DNA of 5,072 nt, taken from Flavobacteriaceae bacterium. GTDB lineage: Bacteria; Bacteroidota; Bacteroidia; Flavobacteriales; Flavobacteriaceae. Made by a program: the position numbers and the translations under genes. Positions 1 to 5,072 of the stretch are shown in pieces. The notes below the pieces were generated by a model. The model was not told the origin of the DNA. It worked only from the letters and a program-made list of their open reading frames with translations, and did no database searches. The DNA lies in NCBI GenBank assembly GCA_030633225.1, contig DAOVTF010000170.1, positions 1-5,072 of the forward strand, given 5' to 3'. Position 1 is the stretch's first letter. Each line of letters opens with the position of its first letter.

Positions 1-502
1 CATCCATATTAAAAGCAACTCTAGGTAAATATCCAAAATCTTCTAATAAAGTGAACAAAGGAAAAAATATAGCCATTGGAGGTAACATTACTGCAATTAC
101 CCAAGCTACTGCCAAATAAACGCCATCAATTAAGAATCCATCTAACCACCACGGCATACCAATACTTAATGCCAAGTTTTTTAATATGGGATGGATATTA
201 TTTAATAATAGATCGGCTAACATTGCTGATGGATAATTTGCTCCTTCAATAGTCAACCAAAGAATTACACCTAAAATTAAAAACATGATAGGAAAGCCCC
301 AAGTTTTACTAGTTACGATCTTATCAATTTTACGATCTAATCTAAATCGTTTATTTTGATTTTCTGTACTTACAGAAGATTTCGTAATTTCTGAAGCATC
401 AGCATAAATTCCTTCGGCCAGATTATCATGAAAATCATCGCCAATTTGCCACCTTAAATCATTGGAAAGGTCTATAATTTTATCTATTGAATTGTCATCC
501 AT
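1..502 (-). CDS. feoB: FeoB ferrous iron transporter, membrane core (partial, C-terminus beyond window)
   Basis: This is the permease half of the FeoB ferrous iron transporter, which moves Fe(II) across the inner membrane. The first 167 residues are visible. Residues 1-60 are hydrophilic and correspond to the end of the helical region and linker that follow the G domain in one-piece FeoB proteins (EGIYADASEI at 30-39, then DRKIDKIVTSKTWG). A first membrane segment covers about 69-85. The Gate-type motif GANYPS is at 87-92, and a second hydrophobic stretch runs over about 122-152, ending in the FeoB signature LLEDFGYLPRVAFN (152-165). The ATG at 502-500 is separated from the TAA of the G-domain gene by one base, and its frame is closed by a stop about eight codons upstream, so this start is well determined. 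It is the fourth gene of the feo operon. The split from the G domain looks like genuine gene architecture, not a random lesion, because both halves are intact at the junction. Confidence 0.93.
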   Translation of the reverse strand, partial: MDDNSIDKIIDLSNDLRWQIGDDFHDNLAEGIYADASEITKSSVSTENQNKRFRLDRKIDKIVTSKTWGFPIMFLILGVILWLTIEGANYPSAMLADLLLNNIHPILKNLALSIGMPWWLDGFLIDGVYLAVAWVIAVMLPPMAIFFPLFTLLEDFGYLPRVAFNMD

Positions 503-503
503 T

Positions 504-1268
504 TTAAACAAATTCTCCAGCTTTTAAAGCATTAATAATTTTGTTATCTCCCTCTAATAATCGAAATGCTATCCAACGACTATTTGAAATATTAGGAAAT
601 TGATTCTCTATTTCTGTACTTAAAGTGTCGACTGCTTTTTGAATATTATCTGGTACATTTTTTATTCGATGAGGTTTGCAAATAATTTTCCCACTTGCCA
701 CTTCACTTATGGTTTGAATAAGATCAGGTATTCCTTCATTAAATCTTGCGCTTGTTGGTACAACCGGTATTCCTAAGTCGCGTGCAAGAGTTCTTTCATC
801 AATTTCAATCTTATTCCGCTTAGCTTCATCCATTAAATTCAAACACAACACAGCTTTATCTGTAATTTCTAAAATCTGTAAAACTAAATTTAAGTTTCTT
901 TCTAATCTACTTGCATCAACAACAATAACGGTAACATCTGGTTTTCCAAAAAGGATAAAATTACGTGCAACTTCTTCATCTTGTGAAGTTGAAAGCAAGG
1001 AATAAGTTCCCGGAAGATCTACCAGTTTATATTTTTGGTTATTGTATTCAAAAGCTCCTTCGGCTCTAATAACAGTTTTACCCGGCCAATTTCCTGTATG
1101 TTGACGCAAGCCTGTTAAAGCATTGAAAACAGTACTTTTTCCTGTATTTGGATTTCCTGCTAAAGCAATAACAAAGTCGAAATTATCAGTATTTACACCT
1201 AATTTTTTAAGACCATCTGCATTAAAATGAGAACATGTTTCACAAGCGCTATTTGCTTTTTCACTCAT
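504..1268 (-). CDS. feoB: FeoB G-protein domain encoded as a separate protein
   Basis: This 254-residue protein is the cytosolic GTPase part of FeoB without the membrane core. GTP-binding motifs are complete: G1 GNPNTGKS at 38-45, a G2 threonine (T65) in GNWPGKTV, G3 DLPG at 84-87, G4 NLMD at 144-147 and G5 TSA at 172-174. N41 matches the G1 asparagine linked in other FeoB proteins to potassium-stimulated GTP hydrolysis. Residues from about 195 to 240 form the start of the helical GDI-like region ([10 protein letters not shown] at 232-241), whose remainder appears to continue in the next gene. The N-terminal extension carries a CxxC pair (C9, C12) followed by H14. The protein is expected to sit on the cytoplasmic face and associate with the separately encoded core to control iron passage. 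The start lies three bases after the preceding stop codon, and the stop lies one base before the core's ATG, which favours translational coupling. Confidence 0.94.
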   Translation of the reverse strand: MSEKANSACETCSHFNADGLKKLGVNTDNFDFVIALAGNPNTGKSTVFNALTGLRQHTGNWPGKTVIRAEGAFEYNNQKYKLVDLPGTYSLLSTSQDEEVARNFILFGKPDVTVIVVDASRLERNLNLVLQILEITDKAVLCLNLMDEAKRNKIEIDERTLARDLGIPVVPTSARFNEGIPDLIQTISEVASGKIICKPHRIKNVPDNIQKAVDTLSTEIENQFPNISNSRWIAFRLLEGDNKIINALKAGEFV

Positions 1269-1271
1269 TAC

Positions 1272-2291
1272 TTAAGTTTTTTGAATTAAAATTTTTGATG
1301 CTTGATCATTTCGTAAAGCAATGCTAGTGCCTTTAACCAGATAAGCTTTTGGGTTTTGTAAAGGACTTAAAAGATCAATACTGATTTCAGTTCCTTTTAC
1401 AAAACCAAGATCTAATAATCTCCTTCTGTTTTCTCCTCTACATTCCTTAGAAATTCCAACTATTTTAGCAATTTCTTCTTCTTGTAAGCTTGATAAGCGA
1501 ACTTTGTTTTCTTCAACTATTACATCTTTTTCAAGAAGCGCTACGGTAATATTTGCAGCAACAATTGGTGCTAATTTAAATTCTTCACCTTCAGAATAAA
1601 AAACTATTCTTTTAGTACTATTCTCAACTATTCTTATTTGAGAACCTATATGAATATTTTCTGCAAGAATCTGTTTATAAATAACATCGGGTTCATCTTC
1701 AATATGTGTTATTTTTCCTATACAGCTTTCCGCCAATGAAGATAAAGGCACACCATTTACAGTTGCAATTTTTCCTTGACTAGTTGGAATCGGATCTCCA
1801 TGAGGATCAAATACTGGATTTCCTAATTGAGATGCTAATAAGTCTGTTTCTTCATGACTCAATTTATGCTCCATTTCCTCAGCTCTTCCATGCCATTCCA
1901 TTTTATCAAAACCTGTTTTCTCAGCTAAGTATTTTTCCCATAATCTATGTACTCTTACAATTCGCAAAGCATAATCTCTACCTGAATTTGTTAATTTTAA
2001 AAAATCTCCTTCAAATTGTATTAATTCATTTATTGTCATTTTATTAATTGCACTAATAATATCATTATCATTAAATTTCAAAGCGTCAGTTAAATTGTTG
2101 ATATTAGCTTCTTTTCCTGAATTTTCATAATGATATAATTGTTTTAATACATCTTCAATAACCGTCTTTTCATTTACTCTAAAACTATTCTTTACGATCC
2201 AAAACCATCCTTTTACTGGCCTGAATAGTAGATAAATAAATACAGAAAGTGTTAAAAATATAAGCAAAGCTGTAAGTGGATTATACTGCAT
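1272..2291 (-). CDS. Membrane-anchored DtxR-like metal sensor fused to a FeoA domain
   Basis: This 339-residue protein combines parts normally found apart. A single hydrophobic segment (about 7-23) is followed by R24, K27 and K34, so the rest should face the cytoplasm. Residues about 43-110 resemble the winged helix of DtxR/MntR regulators. Residues 110-170 resemble the metal-binding and dimerisation domain, with H115, E119, H134, E138, E141 and H142 in the family spacing and the hallmark FDPHGDPIP at 161-169. Residues about 179-254 look like the SH3-type domain of DtxR proteins. Residues about 266-339 form a clear FeoA domain (RRRLLDLGFVKGTEI at 289-303, then a SPL...AYLVKGTSIALR pattern). 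FeoA is the small cytosolic partner of FeoB, and no separate feoA gene is visible. The presumed recognition helix (about 75-86, NDNDIISAINKM) is acidic, unlike that of the soluble paralogue, so DNA binding is doubtful. I infer a metal-sensing accessory subunit of the split FeoB transporter; a membrane-tethered repressor is the alternative. Confidence 0.88.
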   Translation of the reverse strand: MQYNPLTALLIFLTLSVFIYLLFRPVKGWFWIVKNSFRVNEKTVIEDVLKQLYHYENSGKEANINNLTDALKFNDNDIISAINKMTINELIQFEGDFLKLTNSGRDYALRIVRVHRLWEKYLAEKTGFDKMEWHGRAEEMEHKLSHEETDLLASQLGNPVFDPHGDPIPTSQGKIATVNGVPLSSLAESCIGKITHIEDEPDVIYKQILAENIHIGSQIRIVENSTKRIVFYSEGEEFKLAPIVAANITVALLEKDVIVEENKVRLSSLQEEEIAKIVGISKECRGENRRRLLDLGFVKGTEISIDLLSPLQNPKAYLVKGTSIALRNDQASKILIQKT

Positions 2292-2293
2292 AT

Positions 2294-2947
2294 CTATATT
2301 TTTATATTTAAGTTTTCGGCAACTTTTTTTGAAACTACTAAATGGTGTGTTTTGGTTTCTAAATGAATCGAGTTGTCAAAAGGCTCTATATCTACCACTT
2401 TAATTTTATCTCTAAGAGCTAAATTTTTCTTAGTCAAATACTTTAAAAATGTATCAGATGAATCTTTTAAATTATCTATAACGCCTTTTTGACCAACTTT
2501 TAAATTCAATAGATTAATCGTTTTAGTAATCATTATTTTTCCATCTTTATCTGGAATTGGATCTCCATGTGGGTCAAATTTTGGATACTTTAAAAATGAT
2601 TCTAATCTATCAATAAGGGTTTCAGATTTTATATGCTCTAATTGTTCAGCCATTTCATGTACTTCATCCCACTTAAATTTTAATTCCTTAACTAAAAAAT
2701 ATTCCCATAACCTATGTTTTCTAATTACCTTTAAAGCAACTTTTTTTCCTTTTGATGTTAGTTGAACTCCTTGATATTTTTTATAATCAACCAAATCTTT
2801 AACCGCTAATTTTTTTAACATATCGGTTACTGAAGATGGTTTTGTTTGCATCTTTTTTGCAATCAAATTAGTAGAAACATTATTTTGAAATTCTAATTCT
2901 AGAACGTAGATAGACTTTATATAATTCTCTTCAGCTTGTGAAAACAT
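2294..2947 (-). CDS. DtxR/MntR-family metal-dependent transcriptional repressor
   Basis: This 217-residue soluble regulator has the full DtxR-family layout. The winged helix-turn-helix covers about 5-70, with a typical recognition helix KPSSVTDMLKKL at 36-47 and the wing ending TSKGKK at 64-69. The metal-binding and dimerisation domain covers about 70-135, with H78, E82, H97, E101, E104 and H105 and the hallmark FDPHGDPIP at 124-132. A C-terminal SH3/FeoA-like domain covers about 147-217. E101 stands where corynebacterial DtxR has a cysteine and Bacillus MntR has a glutamate, and N8 stands where those have Met or Asp, so the metal cannot be assigned from sequence alone. Position as first gene of the feo operon favours iron. 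It probably represses the operon, including itself, through the palindrome just upstream. Its stop is two bases before the next gene's ATG. The start matches the usual N-terminus of the family. Confidence 0.93.
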   Translation of the reverse strand: MFSQAEENYIKSIYVLELEFQNNVSTNLIAKKMQTKPSSVTDMLKKLAVKDLVDYKKYQGVQLTSKGKKVALKVIRKHRLWEYFLVKELKFKWDEVHEMAEQLEHIKSETLIDRLESFLKYPKFDPHGDPIPDKDGKIMITKTINLLNLKVGQKGVIDNLKDSSDTFLKYLTKKNLALRDKIKVVDIEPFDNSIHLETKTHHLVVSKKVAENLNIKI

Positions 2948-2958
2948 AATCTTTTTTG

Positions 2959-2990
2959 CAAATATAAAAATATTTTTAGTCTTATCTAAA
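2959..2990 (-). promoter_or_regulatory. Predicted Bacteroidota-type promoter of the feo operon
   Basis: On the minus strand, TATATTTG (2966-2959) matches the Bacteroidota -7 consensus TAnnTTTG exactly. TTTAG (2990-2986), close to the TTTG/TTG -33 element, lies 19 bases upstream, which is the usual spacing. Transcription would begin around 2955-2952, leaving a leader of only about 5-8 bases before the ATG at 2947. The pattern match is direct; promoter activity is inferred. Confidence 0.6.
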
Positions 2991-2991
2991 A
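2974..2991. promoter_or_regulatory. Putative DtxR-family operator (TTTTAG-N6-CTAAAA)
   Basis: An 18-bp sequence made of perfect 6-bp inverted half-sites around a 6-base centre. Its size and TTAG/CTAA-type arms resemble operators of DtxR-family repressors. It covers the predicted -33 element of the operon whose first gene encodes such a repressor, so metal-bound regulator could block RNA polymerase. A further CTAAAA copy at 2999-3004 lies 13 bp from the right half-site in the same orientation. Binding is inferred, not shown. Confidence 0.55.
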
Positions 2992-3077
2992 TGTTAATCT
3001 AAAACATTTTTTAATGTGAAATTTTAATAGAATATATAGTGAAGAAATAAGTAGGTGTATTAACTTACCGAATGAAT

Positions 3078-4139
3078 TTAATCCTTAACTCTTTTCCATC
3101 TAAGAGTTCCAATCATCCAATTAGGTAATGATTTATTTGGGTTTCTATTTTGTAAGTTAAAATTCAATCCTAATTTTTTAATAATCGGAACTTTATGAGT
3201 TTCTACAAATTCAATTGGAATTCCATCTGGATCAGATATATAAGCAAAATGCCCTGCAGCTTCACCCATATCAAAAGAATTTGCACTATCAACAGTAAAT
3301 GGAAATCCTTTTGCTTTTACTTCATCGCGTAAAAATTCCATGCCAATGGTATCAAAACAAATATGAATAAAACCAAGATCACCCCAAATTCTATTTTTAT
3401 ATATATCACGTCCTTTTTTATCAATTAACTGGATCAATTCTATTTGGGTAGGACCATATAAAGGAGCAAATCCACCACTACGCTTATTTGAATGTTTTAA
3501 TAATACTCTTCTAACTTTTTTATGCCCACCAGGCAAACCAGAAAAATCATCAAAAACGCCTGTTTCATCATATACTATCTCATCATACATTAAAATATCT
3601 TGATAAATCTTTAACGATTTGTCAAGATCTGAAACTCCAATTATTGCTCCATAAATCCCCCCGGTTACTGCTTTACTTTTTTCAAACAAATAATCATCTT
3701 CTACAATCTGGAATAAATTTTCAAACGGATCTTTTATAAAAAAATGCTGTTTTTTATTAGGAGATGATTCTAATTTCCCAAGAACATTTAATTTATCCAA
3801 TTGCATTTTCTTAAAAGCACTAAGTGTATTTAAACTCTTAACTTTTGCTACAAAAATTCCTAAATCTCCAAGTTCTGGTTCAAAATTTGCTTTTTCAGGT
3901 TTTTTCCCAGTATGCTGCCAAATTTCTAAACCTCCACCTGATTGCATATTAAATGCCAGTACTGCATGTCTTTTTCGTGTTTCACCATTAGTATAATGAA
4001 GCATTAACTCAGCTACAGCTTCATCTTCAAAAACTTTGATATCAAACCCAAAATTCTTTCTATACCATTTCCATGCTTTATGCACATCTTCAACGCCAAC
4101 TCCAATTTGTTGAATTCCTGTAATTGTTTTTTTTTTCAT
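3078..4139 (-). CDS. VOC-superfamily (glyoxalase/dioxygenase fold) protein, two modules
   Basis: This 353-residue protein contains two vicinal oxygen chelate modules, at about 8-150 and 160-315. The repeated pattern is a VxDVxKAWKWYRKNFGF or VSDLDKSLKIYQDIL helix entry, a GLEIWQ or IELIQL strand, and a closing KDPFENLFQIVED or SDPDGIPIEFVE strand. In the second module E234, H259 and E310 occupy metal-ligand positions, but the first-strand ligand position appears to be glycine (G164). The first module has Q11, E72 and Q144 at the comparable places. VOC proteins include glyoxalases, ring-cleaving dioxygenases, 4-hydroxyphenylpyruvate dioxygenase and resistance proteins; the substrate here cannot be named. 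No signal peptide is seen, so it is probably cytosolic. The frame remains open for 20 more codons up to 4199, but those residues do not resemble the fold and would overlap the possible promoter, so the ATG at 4139 (MKKKTITGIQ) was chosen. It appears to be a single-gene transcription unit. Confidence 0.85.
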   Translation of the reverse strand: MKKKTITGIQQIGVGVEDVHKAWKWYRKNFGFDIKVFEDEAVAELMLHYTNGETRKRHAVLAFNMQSGGGLEIWQHTGKKPEKANFEPELGDLGIFVAKVKSLNTLSAFKKMQLDKLNVLGKLESSPNKKQHFFIKDPFENLFQIVEDDYLFEKSKAVTGGIYGAIIGVSDLDKSLKIYQDILMYDEIVYDETGVFDDFSGLPGGHKKVRRVLLKHSNKRSGGFAPLYGPTQIELIQLIDKKGRDIYKNRIWGDLGFIHICFDTIGMEFLRDEVKAKGFPFTVDSANSFDMGEAAGHFAYISDPDGIPIEFVETHKVPIIKKLGLNFNLQNRNPNKSLPNWMIGTLRWKRVKD

Positions 4140-4168
4140 TTTGATTAAATCGTTGTACTTTATTGTTT

Positions 4169-4199
4169 CAAAGTGTAAATAACGGCTAAAAATAATCAA
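4169..4199 (-). promoter_or_regulatory. Possible promoter of the VOC-protein gene
   Basis: On the minus strand, TTG (4199-4197) is followed after 19 bases by TACACTTTG (4177-4169). This resembles the Bacteroidota -7 element TAnnTTTG but has one extra base between TA and TTTG. A start of transcription near 4163 would leave a leader of about 25 bases before the chosen ATG at 4139. The match is imperfect. Confidence 0.3.
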
Positions 4200-4269
4200 T
4201 TCAACTAAAATAAAATATTCAACCCCATAGTTTAATTCATTAATTATAAAACTAGCTCTATGAAATTAC

Positions 4270-4304
4270 CATAAATAAAAAACCCTTTAAACAATTTAAA
4301 GGGT
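4270..4304 (-). terminator. Rho-independent terminator after the TerB-like gene
   Basis: ACCCTTTAA (4282-4290) pairs perfectly with TTAAAGGGT (4296-4304), giving a 9-bp stem with a 5-base loop. On the minus strand the stem is followed at once by a T-rich tract (TTTTT, A, TTT from 4281 down). It begins 24 bases after the TerB-like stop codon. A T7 run at 4310-4316 lies on the other side, five bases from the stem, so weak activity on the plus strand is possible, but no plus-strand gene ends here. Confidence 0.85.
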
Positions 4305-4328
4305 CAATATTTTTTTAATAATTGGGTG

Positions 4329-4763
4329 TCAAATTGGGTTCACTTTCATAATCTCTTTTTGAAATTCTTCTAAACTGCAATTTTCAATATCAATATGAAC
4401 CGCTTGAATAACAATATCATCTACATTTTTAAGAGAAAAAGCTAATCCAATAACTATCTTTCTTAAAGTTGAGACTTCCATAGATCGCATTTTATGATCT
4501 GCAAAAACCATTTTTAACAAATCAAATAATCTCTCTATACGCTCTTCACAACCTAATTGTGCTCGTATTGGGTAATATTCAGGATCTTTAAAAATAGCCT
4601 TAAAATTATCATCTGTTATTTGATATTTCTTGGCAATAGCTTTTAACAACTCTTCTTCTTCATTAGAAATTTCACCATCCGATTTTGCTATTTTTACAAT
4701 ATTTGCAAAATGACTGATATTCCTTTTTTGATCTCCACTTAAATAAATATCTGCAATAGTCAT
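4329..4763 (-). CDS. TerB-family (DjlA N-terminal-like) helical protein
   Basis: This 144-residue, all-helical acidic protein resembles the TerB/DjlA-N fold. The characteristic segment is IVKIAKSDGEISNEEEELL (about 23-41), matching the family pattern of a helix, then DGxIxxxE, then another helix; the DGEI loop with following glutamates may bind a divalent cation. A second helical half follows (RIERLFDLLKMVFADHKM at about 76-93, and on to 140). TerB domains occur in tellurite-resistance clusters and in many stress-associated or membrane-surface proteins, but a lone TerB-like protein does not show tellurite resistance, and no other ter genes are visible. No signal peptide or membrane segment is seen, so a cytosolic location is likely. 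The gene diverges from mfd, with about 148 bases between the starts, and ends at a strong terminator. A near-consensus -7 element TACATTTA (4791-4784) lies 20 bases upstream of the ATG, without a clear -33 partner. Confidence 0.75.
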   Translation of the reverse strand: MTIADIYLSGDQKRNISHFANIVKIAKSDGEISNEEEELLKAIAKKYQITDDNFKAIFKDPEYYPIRAQLGCEERIERLFDLLKMVFADHKMRSMEVSTLRKIVIGLAFSLKNVDDIVIQAVHIDIENCSLEEFQKEIMKVNPI

Positions 4764-4887
4764 AATTAGAAATTTAGTAACCTTAAATGTACGAAATATT
4801 ATTTTTTTTTCTTTCTGTTTTTTAAAAAAATATTCTAATCATTTTTACTAATTTTTTGAACTATTTATAGTGTTTCCTTTATAATAC

Positions 4888-4895
4888 TATCTTTG
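4888..4895 (+). promoter_or_regulatory. Predicted -7 promoter element of mfd
   Basis: TATCTTTG matches the Bacteroidota -7 consensus TAnnTTTG exactly and lies 16 bases before the TTG start of mfd. Only a weak -33 candidate is seen, TTTATAG at 4864-4870, 17 bases upstream. The leader would be roughly 12 bases long. The rest of the divergent intergenic region (4764-4887) is made of A- and T-runs with no other clear signal. Confidence 0.45.
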
Positions 4896-4911
4896 TTAAA
4901 AATCACAAAGA

Positions 4912-5072
4912 TTGAGTAAACAAATAATTGTTGATTTATACAATCAATTTGAAAAAGTAGATCGAATTGTAAGTGCCTTACTTCAAGAAAGAAACCAAGT
5001 AGAAATTTCTAATTTGGCTGGATCATCATTGTCTTTTGTAATCTCATCTGTATTTAGTAAAAGTGAAAAACC
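4912..5072 (+). CDS. mfd: Mfd transcription-repair coupling factor (N-terminal fragment, cut by window edge)
   Basis: The visible 53 complete codons read like the N-terminus of a flavobacterial Mfd protein, an ATP-dependent translocase that removes RNA polymerase stalled at DNA lesions and recruits the nucleotide-excision repair machinery. The supporting segment is LAGSSLSFVISSVF at about 35-48, which matches the start of the UvrB-like N-terminal domain; the helicase motifs lie outside the window. The frame is closed upstream by TAA at 4897-4899, no ATG occurs within the visible part, and TTG at 4912 is the first accepted start codon, giving MSKQIIVDLYNQ. A TTG start is therefore likely. The family assignment rests on this short region only. 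Confidence 0.72.
   Translation, partial: MSKQIIVDLYNQFEKVDRIVSALLQERNQVEISNLAGSSLSFVISSVFSKSEK

Noticed and set aside
502..1268. Reading the split feoB as a frameshifted pseudogene.
   Set aside because: Both halves have intact motifs, a sensible start and stop, and operon-like spacing; the core frame is closed a few codons upstream of its ATG, and split FeoB proteins are a known arrangement.
1784..2047. An open reading frame of 87 codons on the plus strand.
   Set aside because: It lies wholly opposite the DtxR-like domain of the membrane-anchored protein, and its composition is that of an antisense shadow with no recognisable domain.
3004..3017. A small hairpin (ACATT, four-base loop, AATGT) that could end the VOC transcript on the minus strand.
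   Set aside because: The stem is only five AT-rich base pairs with a four-base T-run after it, which is too weak to call in this base composition.
4140..4199. Twenty additional in-frame codons upstream of the chosen start of the VOC gene.
   Set aside because: The residues do not belong to the fold, the downstream ATG fits the domain start well, and the stretch overlaps a possible promoter.
4329..4763. Calling the TerB-like gene a tellurite-resistance determinant.
   Set aside because: Only the fold is supported; no other ter genes are nearby, and TerB-like domains occur in many unrelated contexts.
4798..4860. Long A- and T-runs between the TerB-like gene and mfd as a possible terminator, repeat or origin element.
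   Set aside because: There is no GC-containing stem and no ordered repeat, and the region lies between two divergent starts, where a terminator is not expected.

Overview
The window looks like chromosomal DNA from a member of the Bacteroidota, most likely a marine-type Flavobacteriaceae. It is very AT-rich, its genes lack clear Shine-Dalgarno sequences, and its promoter-like elements match the Bacteroidota form (a -7 element TAnnTTTG with a short TTG/TTTAG-like -33 element). The N-terminal sequence of the partial mfd gene also reads as flavobacterial. This placement comes from reading the sequence, not from a database search.

Positions 1-2947 (minus strand, read right to left) hold a tight ferrous-iron uptake operon. 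Its order is a soluble DtxR-family metalloregulator (2947-2294), a membrane-anchored protein that joins a DtxR-like module to a C-terminal FeoA domain (2291-1272), the FeoB G-protein domain as a separate polypeptide (1268-504), and the FeoB membrane core (502 to beyond position 1, cut by the window edge). The gaps between genes are 2, 3 and 1 bases, so one transcript is almost certain. Upstream of the first gene, a TTTTAG-N6-CTAAAA palindrome (2974-2991) overlaps the predicted -33 element of a good Bacteroidota promoter. This suggests that the soluble regulator represses its own operon when metal is plentiful.

The most interesting object is the membrane-anchored DtxR/FeoA fusion. It keeps the metal-ligand pattern of the DtxR family, but its presumed recognition helix is acidic. 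It carries the only visible FeoA domain of the operon and has one N-terminal transmembrane segment. A reasonable inference is that the DtxR fold has been moved from DNA binding to direct metal sensing beside the FeoB channel.

Positions 3078-4139 (minus) encode a two-module VOC-superfamily protein of unknown substrate. It is followed on its upstream side by a Rho-independent terminator (4270-4304) that ends a TerB-like gene (4763-4329, minus). At the right edge, divergent from the TerB-like gene, is the start of the transcription-repair coupling factor gene mfd (4912 onward, plus), which appears to use a TTG start. No RNA genes, insertion sequences, CRISPR arrays or long repeats are visible, and no gene-free stretch reaches 300 bases.
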